Positions 24,130-36,293 of a stretch of 64,000 bases of DNA are shown piece by piece (position 1 is the stretch's first letter; each line of letters starts with the position of its first letter). Made by a program: the position numbers and the translations under genes. The stretch is from Ptiloglossa arizonensis (taxonomy: Eukaryota; Arthropoda; Insecta; Hymenoptera; Colletidae), in the NCBI RefSeq assembly GCF_051014685.1, contig NC_135054.1:4964001-5028000 (forward strand). The letters run 5' to 3'. The notes under the pieces are model-generated. The model did no database searches. It was not told where the DNA came from and was given only the letters and a program-made list of their open reading frames with translations.

Positions 24130-27100
24130 GTGAAGTGTCTTGGGGAACGAAAAATCGATAGACAATTACGCGATTAGGAGATCGAAGGGAATTCGTCTTA
24201 TAGATGTGTATGGTATCGGTAATTATTATTATACACTGTGCAAAACTGTTGGAAGGTATCTGGAAAAATTACAGAAAATCCACTACTGGAAATATACATA
24301 GGAAAAAATTATTTAAGTATCTTTTGTTTCTACCGAACGTAGCTGTATATTATTGTAAAAGATTATGGTGTATAGACTTAAATTATGCAATATTCATATT
24401 GGAAGCAACGGTATTTATAAAATTTAAATTAAACGTATTACAGTACCAAATGAATTAAACGGTTATGTATAGTAGGTGGGTCTTTGAACGTTTGTAATTT
24501 ATCGTGTGATAAATGTTAGAAACTGTATATCGTTTCTTTAAGAAAAAAATTGCGTTTCGGTAGCGAAACGAGATTGTTGCTAAACTCGTCCATGAAACTT
24601 CCGATCGATATTACAATACCGTGGAAGAAATTAACTTCCCAACATGTATGGGAATAAAATCAATATTTTAATACACGATTAGTTCGCTAAATTCGCTGGA
24701 TCAGTATTTTACATTTTTTCCTCGGAATGTATCGAGTTCTTAATTTTTTTTAACAACTGCGTTTAAATTGAGTTTCGTGAAATTGTTCAGTCCTCGTCGA
24801 GTATTTCGTATGGAGATAATAAAAGAGTTACTTTTCTCAATTTCATCGAAAGTATCTCCATCCTGTCGTATGTTCGTTCAGATCTTTTCACGATGGATTT
24901 GTAATTTTTATCGTTATGCTCTACGAGATATCCGACGTGTACTCTGTATGGGGAAAAATGAGAAAATTTCGTTACAATCGTTGAAAACCTTTACAACGGA
25001 CCCAATATATTCGGCGTATTATAACAGAATACAGATAATAAAACAATACGTACGCGTACGAGTAAAAAAACAGCATCGCTCAATTCATAAATACAGAGTG
25101 TTCGCGAAATCGTGGTACAACCAACAAAGGGATGATTTCACTTTCTGTAAATCGAGCTTAAAAATTCGGTAGGTACGTGTCCTCTTACAAGGAACATTAT
25201 TTAACCGATGGTAAAATCGCAAATATTTATTTGTATATCTAGATCGAAAGTATATGTCGCAAAGGTCACGAAATGCAAATGAAATATGCTATCAAAAGCC
25301 GGTTTGACTTTGAGAAATTAATAAAGACGGAACGAAAGGAACAAGAAACGTCCGTTGAAAATTAATTATGTTTATTACGTAAAAAGTAATTGTAATAAAT
25401 GCTGAAAGATACAAAAAACAATCAAACCTAATTATGTAGTAGAAAGAGACAACGTTATCTTTGAAACACCAGCTGCGTCTTGTTGGTCAAGATACGAGAG
25501 AAATAGTGTTTGCTCGTTGCAGTCATTGTGAAAATTATTATTACTTTAATCACTTTTAAATCTCTCGATTCACAAAATTACGATAATGTAATGGATAATT
25601 ACTCATTGTTACGATTTTCTTTCTATTACCATTTATTATCATTAATTTTTTCTAATTACTATCTACCGTTAATTTATTATCATTTATCTATTATAATTAA
25701 TTTTCTTCTAATAAAGATGATTAATTTTAAACAGACGATTTATCATCGATGGAGTAGCATTCATTGTTGGAGAATTGTCGAAAGACGATTAAAAAGGGTT
25801 CTACGCACATGTGCGTGTACATAGTGCCGACACAGTAATTGTGATAATTCGGATAAATGATTTTGAAAGAAAAGAAAATTGGAAACCACTGTTTCACCGT
25901 TCGAAGCGTGTCACACCGGGCAGAAAGAAAGACAATCGCGACTAATTCTCCTCTGAAATTGACCGGAATACATTCGATGCAGAAATGGGTCTGTAATATT
26001 GTTGGTATCGGATGTATCACCGGTTCTGGAAACGAACGTATCGAGCGCGAAACGAAGTCAGGAAGATACCAATGCCAGGACAAGCCTGGATAAACGTTGC
26101 GGATGAATTTCTCGATTTTAAGTTGAATTTCCGTATCGCTGCGCACGAGCGACTGCGCATGAACGCGCGCGTAGTCAAAAGTTCGCATGAAAATAAGATG
26201 TCGAGGAACGCCTTAATTTGATGTCCACGGTGCACGCGCTCCATTGATTATCGTAACTCGAAAGCAAGGACCGACAAATGAGCATTAGGTTTACATAAAG
26301 ACTCCGGACGTTCATGCGGACGTCGCGCCGGTACAATAAAGCAGCGCAGAACCGAGAACGAAAGACGACGGACAAAAGAACAGGCAAAACCGAAACTATA
26401 CACGTGGGAAAATTACGCGGGAAGTCGGCTCAAGGGGGGAGGGCGATAAAAATAAGTTGTTTCTGAAAGTTCACGTCACGCCACGCTTTTACGCGCGTTT
26501 TTTTCTCCGCTCGTCGCAATAATGATCCCGCCTGGTCTTTGCTAATTTTACACCGGCTCGTAAAATTTATTGTAAAAGCGCAACCTTCGAATAGTACGGT
26601 AGCGGCTATATACAGAGTGGAAAAATTAATACCGTTACTGGCTAATCTCTGAAATCACGGCGCAGATCAAGATTCGAACGTTACTGCGTTTTACAAGAAG
26701 TTTTACAAGTGGCCACCGTGGTAACACAGTGGCCGATTATCGCGCAGCCGGTGGCTCACGCGTGTTCTGAAAGTAACAAAAAACAAATTACTCAATTTCA
26801 ACGCTAGAACGTTCGATTTACACGAAAATTGGAAACGATACACATACGTTCTTGCTTTATCAATTGAGACAGCTGCTTGTAACTTTGCTTCCATTTTTCT
26901 TATTATAGAAATAAAAAGTCCAAATAAAGTTCCAATTTCAATAGTTTTTAACGTTAAACGAACTTTACTCGCGCATCGGGTCCTACGTATAAATAATCAT
27001 TATCACCACCTTTTACATACTGAATACCAATATCGAAATTGTTCACAAATACGGATTGTATCATTTTTTTTCCAAAGAATTGTTCCGAACGAAGTAACAA

Positions 27101-27921
27101 TCGGAAACATTGACCGGTCGAAATACGACACAGGACTAGGAAACGAATAATTTTGAAAAGAAGGAGAATATTTTACCGATATTTAGTTACAATAAATGGA
27201 GCTCGGATCACGTATACGATGTTACTCGTTCGTATCTAAATTATTTAAAAATATTTTTCTACGTACATTGGATAAATCGCGACCAATTATTCAAGGACGT
27301 TCCCTCGTATACAATTAAAGGAAACAACGGACTGTGTTTTTCCTATTTTCAAATTTTATACCACGATGTCGTAAATACTGCAAAGAAATTGTTCTAAAAC
27401 AGCGAACGGTAGGACAGTACCGCGAACAGAATAAAGAACGGTGTAATGAAATTTTCGTGTCGCTAACTACTTATCCGATAAACGAGATAACAGTCTTCAA
27501 TGTCTATTGTTCTTCGCGATGCGCTCCGGTGAAATTAGTCGGAAAAATCCCCAAGCGATAGTTACCGAGATAATATGCCGCGGTCTCAGATTGCGTAGAC
27601 ACCAACGATGGCTACGGACATTTTCTCCATACGTCTGTATCGATACACCGTGAGAATGGGCTCGAGACGGAATAACGAGTCAGCAAGGGGCGCATAGGAA
27701 ATCAATCGTTGATCCTGACTGCCGAGAGCCTCCTTAATCCTATACACGCTCTCCACCCTGCTGACAATTTTATTATCCCGCGTGTTCGTTCATATTTCGC
27801 GCGAAAGAAAAGAAACCGTCTACCAATAGGGGGACGAGATCCGAGCGAGAAAGTTCACAGATTTTGCAGAAATTCCGCGGCGATTGCAAACATTCTTTCT
27901 AGAATTCGTGCCGACTCGAGG

Positions 27922-27926
<5 letters not shown>
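24130..27926. other. Non-coding spacer, no supported gene
   Basis: Mostly AT-rich. The longest plus frame (ATG at 24810 to a stop at 25172, about 120 codons, strongly basic) matches no family and is within chance length for 64 kb. It ends near ACAGAGTGTTCGCGAAATCG (about 25093), which resembles the ends of widespread insect repeats. 26300-26560 is CpG-rich and purine-rich, without a recognisable gene. Confidence 0.4.

Positions 27927-27978
<52 letters not shown>
27927..27978. repeat. GA dinucleotide microsatellite
   Basis: About 25 nearly perfect GA repeats. Confidence 0.98.
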
Positions 27979-27979
<1 letters not shown>

Positions 27980-29955
27980 ACGCAAGAACGTAACGTTGAT
28001 CGAAGATACTCACGACGATTGATACGACTTAATCTTCCGTCGACAGATAAGACCGACTAAATTTAATACGAGTATACGATAAAACTTGCACGACACCGCA
28101 ACAGTCGTGTATTATTCGATTACACCGTTCCTTTTTGCAAATAAAGATACCAAGCGCAATTGAAAAGCTTACTTTCAAACCCTTTTACATCCATATTTTT
28201 TCAAAGACAAAGATTACGCGCCACGAAGCTTTTAAGTGTTCGTTTTATTTTAAACAAAGAAAATGGTAGAACACGGGATTTTTATTTACACGTTACACAG
28301 ATGACTGTCGTACATTGAAAATTTATTTGTCTTTCCGTGTAATTTCAAGGGAAGAAAAATATTCGAAACGTTCCACTGCGAATAGAGTTGTGCTTCTTCA
28401 ATTTGAAATATAATTTCGTCGACATCGTATGTTTCGAACGTAAACTATATATAACGGGAAAGATCGTTATCGAGTCCCGATATCGATACAAATCGGTCTA
28501 CGAAACTGTTACCTTGTATTTCGTTATAATTTCGAATATACAGCGAATACGAACTTGATTTTCTTTATTAATCCTTTCGTACTTAGACGGGGTTTTCGGT
28601 TTGTATGTTGTACGATAATTATTCGTACGTTGTAAAATTATTTACTTCAAAATGTCGTGTACGTGTGTATCACTGTCGAGTTCGAAAGATTTCAGATTTT
28701 CTTCTCTAACTTTCGATTCTTGTATCGGCAAAATTTCAGTCATCGCTGAACGATTGAAGTTACTTAAATTATTTCTCGTCGATGAGCTAGTATTTTTTCG
28801 CTTAGGTATTAATCGTAAAATGTCTTGCATCGAAAGCAAGATTTCGCGGAGCATATCAAGACGAAACACCTAATTTTTTGTATAAGAAAATTGATCGAAT
28901 TAATAGTTACCGTTACGCGACGAACAAGACTATCGAATTTCGATATCGATACGAGTTGCCATTCACTGAATCATCGGTTCGCTCCAGTCCCTAAGATCGG
29001 GACTTGCACGATTGAAAATAATTAGCAAAGACCGTATCGGATAAAAAATGAATTTCAAATTACTTACAACGGAGGAAGTCGTTCGTCGAAATCACTATAA
29101 TGGTCAATCTTCCGCGCGCACGCTTGCAGAGCGTGGGAACAAATGGTCGAATCTTTGTGCACGAATGCCACTTGTCGATCCAATAAACAGAGTCATGGAT
29201 GTAACATCTTACGAAAGATACTGGGGACCAAGAAAAGTCATTGCAACTGCAGAAATCGCAAAATACCGAGCGTCGATTTTTCACCGATAATGGTTTCTTT
29301 TTAAATCGCATCGACGCTCAGAGTCATCGGCGACCGATCGCTATTACCTAAGCGGTGTTGTCCTTAGATATTTCTCCGGGTGCGGGTATCTTTCGGTATC
29401 TGGGTTATCTCGATCGTGTTGCCTTCTATACCGAATACTTCTTTCGAATTGTTAGCGTTTTCCTGTTTCTACGTACGAGGGATCGTTAGATTTTTATTGC
29501 ACACAAACCATTCGAATGTTACGGTATACTCTTGGCGAGATACTCGCGCGTGAGTTTTCATTGTCCTGTTCCGATTCGGGTGATCTTGACAACTATCGCG
29601 TATATTTCCACCATTTTTTCCTCGGTCCATCTTCCATTCTAGGATCGCGGTATTTCCGAAAACTTAACGCCATGGTTCGCGAGGCTGTTATCTGTCGCCT
29701 CTTTGCTCGTTCCCTGTTCCCTGCGATACCTCGGTGTCCATGACAATGGGATAAATATGCTGGTAGTTGGCCATTTAAGCCATCATGGAAATTGAACCTA
29801 TGTGCGATCGTTGTTACTAAATTACTTTCTAAACATTTTATACATCGCTGTATCATTTATAGTACGTATTTTAAAAAATCTCTCGCAGTTCGTTTAATAA
29901 TATATTAATTTATAGTCGCAATGTAAATACAAGAATATGCAAAAATGTCATTTTT
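27979..29955. other. Non-coding DNA around the 28.6-kb candidate exon
   Basis: Nothing else recognised. A plus-strand frame at 29048-29290 (80 codons, begins MNFKLLTTEEVVRRNHYNGQ) looks mildly protein-like, but the minus strand is open over the same bases and no homologue comes to mind. Confidence 0.35.
28642..28869 (-). CDS. Possible small terminal exon, unrecognised
   Basis: The minus strand from 28869 to the TAA at 28644-28642 encodes 75 residues: an amphipathic start (FRLDMLREILLSMQDILRLI), a Ser/Asn-rich linker, and an acidic end containing LPIQESK and FELDSDTHVHDILK. The frame is preceded directly by a splice-acceptor-like sequence (a T-rich stretch then AATTAG, 28870 side). The order 'L-x-x-I ... 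LPI ... F-E-L-x-S-D' faintly recalls the insect DUF4806 family, but that is an impression, not an alignment. The plus strand is also open here, so chance is quite possible. Confidence 0.22.
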   Translation of the reverse strand: MFRLDMLREILLSMQDILRLIPKRKNTSSSTRNNLSNFNRSAMTEILPIQESKVREENLKSFELDSDTHVHDILK

Positions 29956-31394
29956 GCCAGTAGTCAGAATACCAAGTTCCAAGTTCAGCCCTTTCCATGT
30001 CAGTAGTCAAGCGTTATGAGTAGCATAAGTATTTGGATAATCAAAACAACTAAATTATTAAGTACACGAACAGAACTGTTTATTTATATTTATTGCACAA
30101 TGCACTAATACATTATTTTACAAAAACAAAACATGAATTCTTTTTCGATTAGTAAAAATAAAATAAAATAAAACAAAAGAATTTTCTCTCTATGTACGTA
30201 ATATAAAATGAGACTAAAAAACCTACTTTAATAACACTTGTAGTACTTTGGCAAATGAACGCAATAAACAAATAAATGATTTATCTTGAATGGCGGTACA
30301 AGACTGGCTTACGAGTTTTGTGCATTTAACATGAAACCACGCAGGACATTCGACGCATCGTATATTTTTTTATTGTCATCTTCTGCATCACTATATAATA
30401 TTCTCTTTGGTATCAGCTTTTCGTGTAACATTTTTATCTTTGCTCAACTATTTCCTTTTTAATTACTTTCTTCTTCGCACAATTATCGTCAATTATTTTT
30501 TCTTTCTTTCTTTCTGATTTTGTAACTTTCTAGCAAATTCGAAGCAGTTTTTGTTTTACTTTTAGTCGATTTATTAATAATTTTTGAGAAAAATAAATGC
30601 TTCACGAAAGGAGAGTTTTCTTTCTTTATCGCGTCGCTATCAGGTTTCTTCTTTATTTTTTGATGCGACGATGGAAGTAATAATAATTCTGTGACGGCAT
30701 TATCATCCATTCTTTCGTTACTTATAATAATTGTAGATCGAATGTAATTCGAATCCTTATTTCCCTTTCCAAATTCTTCTGTCCTGTTAATATCTTGACT
30801 TTCAGTAAAATTTACACGACTTCGGTTCATTTTCTGCATCATTTTCATTTTATGATCAGTTTTCGATTTATCTTTGCGTTTCAAAATTTCAAACAATGCA
30901 TTTATTCGAAGAATGAAAGTATTCAATTTATCGAAGACCAACTATGTATTATTAGATTCAATGCACCGCTGTTTTTTTTTTTTGACAGCCTACTGGTTGC
31001 ACATCAATCTTGAATATTATCCAATAGTCGGCCCTGAGGACCGTCTATTAGTTTCACTTATATTTTCAATAGTAGTAGTCGGCCTTACCGAAAAAATGTA
31101 GATATTAACCACTTAATACTATTCTAACCTCAAAAACCTTTCATTTGAATACTACTATTTGCTTATGTAAAATATCAATATTTTAAATTCGTTGAAATTT
31201 CGCCATGTGATATCAGTTGGCAAATCGCTATCGGAACAAGAATTTTTGTAGTTCAGAGTATAATCATTAAAAACATGAAACTGTATATACCGAAAGTGGA
31301 GATATGGATGGACCACTGGCACATTTTATTTTATGCGATTTGTTACTACTTCTTAATTATCAGACATTTATTTTGGGAGAGGCTGAGTACTGGC
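29956..31394 (-). mobile_element. Decayed pogo/Tigger-like DNA transposon
   Basis: GCCAGTAGTCAG (29956-29967) is matched by CTGAGTACTGGC (31383-31394), inverted, at 11 of 12 positions. Related GTCGGCC motifs recur inside the right end in both orientations (about 31022-31034, 31074-31083 and 31397-31411), so the exact right boundary could be 31394 or about 31413. Between them, on the minus strand, lies the C-terminal part of a transposase (30240-30941). The N-terminal DNA-binding and DDE domains are not visible, so this is an internally deleted copy. Pogo-group elements encode DDE transposases and insert at TA. The family call relies on the tail's architecture and the inverted ends. Confidence 0.5.
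30240..30941 (-). pseudogene. Transposase C-terminal relic with Cys/His zinc motif
   Basis: The minus strand has a 150-codon Lys-, Ser- and Asn-rich open frame (30941-30489) followed, after several stops in the same frame, by an acidic stretch YSDAEDDNKK (about 30364-30396). A one-base shift in an A run then gives CVECPAWFHVKC (30322-30357), a Cys-x2-Cys ... Trp-Phe-His-x2-Cys pattern, ending at a stop near 30240. In pogo/Tigger- and jerky-type transposases of insects a disordered tail, an acidic 'SDxEDD' and a PHD-like 'W-x-x-C-x-x-C-x-x-W-x-H-x-x-C' finger follow the DDE domain, which fits this order. The first half of the finger is missing. The frameshift and stops make it a pseudogene. 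A host PHD-finger gene is the alternative, but the flanking inverted repeats favour a transposon. Confidence 0.5.
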
Positions 31395-31646
31395 TAAGGG
31401 CCGACAACTGGCACAATTACACTGGATAATATTTACCAGCTTGCGTTTCTCTGTAAGGTTCGCTTAAAAAATGTGTAGCGATCATTTCCCAAGATACGAG
31501 AGAGTGTGTGGATGCGTGCAATTTAGATTTTAAGGACGAATGCAGCGCGAATTGGATCGATTTTAGTTCCGAGACAGAATCGAAAAGTGAAATAACGAAC
31601 GAGGTAGTGTGGCACGTTAAACGTTGTCCATTGCTGACAAATTTGG

Positions 31647-32325
31647 TAATTGTTTAGAAAAGGGGGACTCTCACCGATTTCGACGATTTTTTAATATGTT
31701 GTAGAAATCAACATTTTGAACAACTTTCTCCCATACATATAACCACTGTGGCCTTAATTTCTGAGATTCTTCCTCAGAAAGATCACTGCTACTACATTGA
31801 ATTATCTCTATAAGTACACGTTTTTGACTCAGTATGCGTCGACTCACAATTACCCCTTATCTCTTGTTTTTATACAACGACATGGCGACCAACGACAAAA
31901 CCGGTGTACCTAATAACCTAAAGACCGAGTAACTGGAATAAAATAATCTACTCCAAACTTTACTTAAACCTAAACTAAGTGTTACTTAACTTACTTAAAC
32001 TTAAACTTCCTAGTATCTAATTTAATCGATTAGATTCGGGTTAGGTTCTTCTATTGTATAAAAATTATAATTTTTAATTACACCCGTTATACGTGTCCAT
32101 TACCGGCTGCCTCGATGTATCTATAGAAATCATAAACAATCGGCGATTCAACGTTCACACACGCTGTCACAAACACGTAGCTATAGGCAATATTCGTTGC
32201 AACGATAGCAATAGTGTTTTGCAAAAATCTCGAAAACTAAGGCCGAACGGCGCTTATAAGAGAAAGTTGTTGAAAATGTTGATTTCTACAACAATCGGTG
32301 AGACTCACCCTTTTCTAAATAATTA
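31647..32325. mobile_element. Non-autonomous element with long terminal inverted repeats
   Basis: Left arm 31647-31730 and right arm 32260-32325 are inverted copies. 31698-31730 matches 32260-32292 at 32 of 33 positions, and 31647-31679 matches 32293-32325 at about 30 of 33. The left arm carries an extra 18-base segment (31680-31697) between the two blocks. Weaker inverted similarity continues inwards (GGCCTTAATTTCTGAGATTC near 31752 against the complement of the 32221-32244 stretch), so the arms may originally have been about 200 bases long. No protein is encoded. The element lies only about 250 bases from the pogo-like transposon but shares no sequence with its ends. Superfamily unknown. 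Confidence 0.85.
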
Positions 32326-32359
32326 CGGCGAATTTTTAGCTCCAACCTGTCAATGAAAG

Positions 32360-35200
32360 GTATAATAGTTTTACTAGTTTTAATAGTTTTACGTCATGAA
32401 TGTATTCCACGAAATAATAATTGTTGGAGCGAATGCAACAATGATCTAAGACGTGTCACATATTAGTGGATGGCCGATCGTTAGTTTTAAGATTTTTGAG
32501 CTGTCTTTACGTTGATGCAGAAGGATCCATTTAGCGATCAAATGTTTGGCTATCGTTCTCTTCAGGTTTTCTCTTCGGTTCCAAATCGAGAATCGCGAAG
32601 GGCACACGACACACTATCGTCGTTCGTATCATGTACGGTGATACAACTCGCGTATCACTGAAGAAAAGTTGTATCACTGTACATTTCTTTAGACGTACTC
32701 GACTTTGTACTCTTGTATCCGCAATCATTGTACCACTGGACGCGCCGAGATCCCTGCGTATTACGATAAACTGTGTATTACAAGCCGAAGTTTGCAACAA
32801 CAACACCTACATGTTTCGTCGTTTGTTCTCGACTGGGCAGGTTTCGCGATCCGTTTGTAGAATTTCGTTCTTTCCTCGGCGATCTACGTTCTTCGAACGA
32901 TTCGCGATTCTTCGAACACCGGCGAAGAAACAGGAGAGATTGCATTTACGCCGATACACGTTCGCACCGCGCCGATTAATCGACCTCTTTTCCTGCGAAA
33001 TGATCGGTGCACGGTTGCCGCTGCGAGCCGTCCAATATTATTAATGCAAAACGCGCATCACCACGCGACACGACGCTTCGTGTACGAACGGACACGATCT
33101 ATCGTAAGTGCGCGGACTTTCGACTTATTACGCGATTAATAATGCAAACACCGGGGCGCGTAATGGAGTACAAATTACCGGTCGGTAAGCATCGTCGAGC
33201 GAAATCAGGGAGCCTAATCGACAGATTCCGAGATCCAAAGCGTTAACCACCGATCGCGATGGAGGTTTAATCGTGCGCACGATCCGTCGCACGTCTCCGC
33301 GGTTCTCGAAACAATAAAATATGTACAATCTCGTTCGCGTAGCGCCGATAAAAGTGCAATAAATAGTATTAGGAATTTCATAGTAGGTTACGAGGTCAGA
33401 TACTATATACCGCCAACGACGCCGCTGCTGGACAGGGTTACGCGCGGAAATTTCGCGTCGGCGTTGCGAAAACGCCCAACGAAAGAAAAAGAAGAAAAAA
33501 AAAGAGCACGCGTAATTTCGGGCAAGTTGATTATAATAATGTGTCGCAACGCACGACCGATCGAAGGTCTTTTATCGAGCACTCGCGCGTCGCCCCGATA
33601 CAGATAAGGCGGAATTACGTCCTCGAAATCAAATTTTTCAGATTAACGCTCATTTTTCAACGATCCCGCGCGCGCAAAGTAACGCGATAAACGCTCGACG
33701 ATCGCGACTGGCCGGTGAAAATAATAAAAAATTTCCACCCTCGCTCTTTTTCATGGTTTTTTCCCCCTCTCTTTTATTTCCTCTTTTTTTTTCTCTCTCT
33801 CTTTTTTTTTAAACTCCGATCGCCGTAACTCGCACGCATTTCGTGATTATTATCGTCGATGCAATTTTACGATTTGTATACTTCCATACGTATTTGCGCG
33901 GGTCATTTTCGTGTACCGTTCGCCACCGTGCCCATCGTATTTGCATATAAACGAACTATTACCTATGAATTGGAGCCATTCTCGCCAACCGAGTGCTAAA
34001 TTTTAATGAGAAAGTGCCACCCTACCCGGACGTTAATACAATTAGATGCTTCTGTTTCCTTTCGAACGGTATCGGGATAAAAATAAATCTAATTAAGCCG
34101 GGAATTAATAGCCACTCCGTGGATTCTTGGGTTGGTGCGAAGCGATCGGGGCAGTGTTCGGCTGCGAAATCGATTCCGTTTAAATGATGTAACGTTGCGC
34201 CGTATTTTCGCGGCGCGCGTAAAATTGGAGCGACAAACGGAACTATTTAACATGCATCGAACCCGCCATTATTTTAACTACCGTCGAAAGTTCGCAGTGT
34301 CGCGTGCGTACGAGTTCCGAGACTGTATACACCTTAACGCGCGCGGCTCGTAATTAAGAAACACGCGCGACAAGCAATTAGCGTGCCGCGCGACGACAAG
34401 ACGCGCCATCGCGTGCAACGAGAAGCATCGAGATATTGCTCGAGTTTAATTAACCGTGTGAAACGTCCGTTAGCCGCAAAATAGTGGGCATCTCCGTCGA
34501 CGAAAATTACCGCCAATTCCCGGCTAAACTTCCATGTAAATAAATGTCAAATCGTTGAACTCGAAAATGAATTTCGTTTCGTTCGATATCGGACGTAACC
34601 GGGCTGGTAAAATTTTAGTTTCGTTAAATAAATAATCGCTCGTACCGCGCGTCCGACATTACGCGAGATATTTAACGAACACGGCGCGCAAGTTGTACGA
34701 ATTATTTTTAAATATCGTCACGGCTGTAACGATATTCGAAGAAATTCTGGCAACGTGCGTTAACGATCGCGAAATATTCTTTTTCCGAATATTTTTTCGA
34801 AACTTTCGAATGCGACACGAAAATGTTCGAACGAGGAATTTATCGCGTTGTTGCACTTTTCAATCGCGCCGTTTTGGACCACTTTTAGCGCGAATTATAC
34901 GGTGACGCTGTACACTGCTTCTCGTCGTTTCTTCTTGCAATCTTCCATGGAATCTACGAATAATCATAACGTTTCTCATCCTTCGCAGATTCGATTCGAC
35001 GCTTTCCTTCGTCGAGAACAAAACGTGATCGTGAAATAACGCGCGGTTGAAAAGGAGGCCCAATTGATTAAATTGCCTCGTTGCGACGTGACGTTCAGCG
35101 TATTAAACTTGAACGGGACGGTTATCTCGTTCGATAGATATCCCTGGTCCTGGATTTCGGTCGTGGAAAGCTCTCTCAAAGGTACCTTCTAAAATATATT
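32360..35200. other. CpG-rich DNA, possible regulatory region, no supported gene
   Basis: GC-richer DNA with open frames on both strands. 33720-33815 is a polypyrimidine tract. An octamer ATTTGCAT (33939-33946), the POU-domain consensus, and ATTA-containing words (CTAATTAAGC, GGAATTAATAG near 34090-34110) sit in a stretch that looks like enhancer DNA. These motifs are short and expected by chance a few times per window. Confidence 0.35.
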
Positions 35201-35306
35201 GATGGAAGAACGTAATTTTGCCAAGAGACAAACAGAGAGAGAGAAAACAACGTAAGAAAGAGCGCCCCGGAGTCCGAGGGGTAGCCCGGTTGTTTCGATC
35301 AGGGCA

Positions 35307-35340
35307 GAATACTTGTTTCCCGCGCACGAAACAAGTATTC
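35307..35340. repeat. Perfect 13-bp hairpin with 8-base loop
   Basis: GAATACTTGTTTC (35307-35319) pairs exactly with GAAACAAGTATTC (35328-35340) around a GC-rich loop. It interrupts CpG-rich DNA with an AT-richer palindrome. Function unknown. Confidence 0.88.
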
Positions 35341-36202
35341 GGTCCGAAAGATTCCGCGTTACGGATTTCTCCCACGTTTGCGGGACGTGAGAGACCGGCT
35401 GACCGGATTAATCTCGAAACTGGTCCTCGCGGTGGTCCCGCGGCAGGAAATCCTTTATGCAAAAATCCGTCCATTCATCGGCGGTGTGCCCCTCCGTTCG
35501 AAAGTGTCGAGCGGTCGAGATTTTCGATGGAAAGCATCGCACTGGGAAAGGGTGCGCTGCGTGGGAGCACCAGGAAGAACAACACCGTGGAGAGAAACTC
35601 CCCCTCTACCGATTCGAACCCTTTTTCCACGCTTTTCCCGAAAATCGTGCGGCCCCGATCTGCATTTTTAACCGACGGCCATCTGCCGATTTCCCTATTG
35701 TCGGTGCGTCGACCGATCATCGAAAGGATTCTTCCACTTTGTATCGTTCGTAGAGCCCGCAGATCGCCAGATGCGACTCGCGACAATGCCAGTTTCAGAA
35801 TCGATTGCGCAACGATGACTAATGCGATCGTTCGACGGGATTTTAGAATTCTAGCCAACAATACCGTCAGGACGTTGGGGATTGGTTGGAAACACCGAAA
35901 GCAAAGGTTGTCCGTTAAAAGATGCACGTATGCTTCACTTCGCCAACTGCTCTCGTCGCGTACCGAGATCTGACTGCATTTTCCGCGTCGAACGTATCGT
36001 TCGTTTGTCCAAAACTGTTTACAGTTTCGCGACTCTTTTCAAAACTGAACACTGTCGTGTCTCGACGACCCTGCTCGCTTATTTTAAGAAGACGACCGGT
36101 CGCACCAACGTCTCCCTCGAACCCAAGTATCGTCCTTTACTCGCACACGCGCGTCGAAATTTCCAAAGTAAATCGTATAACGTCGAAAGTATTGTTTATA
36201 CG

Positions 36203-36293
36203 CGATAACTCGGGTTGTCCGTTGTTGAAATTTCCAAAGTAAATCGTAAAACGTCGCAAGTGTTGTTTGTACAACGGACGACCCGAGTTATCG
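36203..36293. repeat. 23-bp inverted repeat with 45-base loop, beside a direct repeat
   Basis: The arm 36203-36225 (CGATAACTCGGGTTGTCC then GTTGT) pairs with 36271-36293 at 22 of 23 positions, and the one mismatch would be a G-U pair in RNA. A direct repeat of GAAATTTCCAAAGTAAATCG overlaps: the first copy starts near 36157 and the second near 36227, which lies in the loop. The stem length suits a microRNA-like precursor or a small transposon end; the loop is long for a canonical precursor. Confidence 0.8.

Noticed and set aside
24768..25172. 134-codon basic ORF
   Set aside because: The listed start is TTG, the first ATG is at 24810, the length is within chance for 64 kb, and there is no family resemblance.
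25727..26188. 153-codon minus-strand ORF
   Set aside because: Plus-strand frames are open across the same CpG-rich bases and no domain is visible.
35218..35973. The longest ORF (251 codons) as a gene
   Set aside because: Overlapping frames are open on both strands, composition is Arg/Ser/Pro-rich, no domain is visible, and CpG-rich DNA removes stops by chance.
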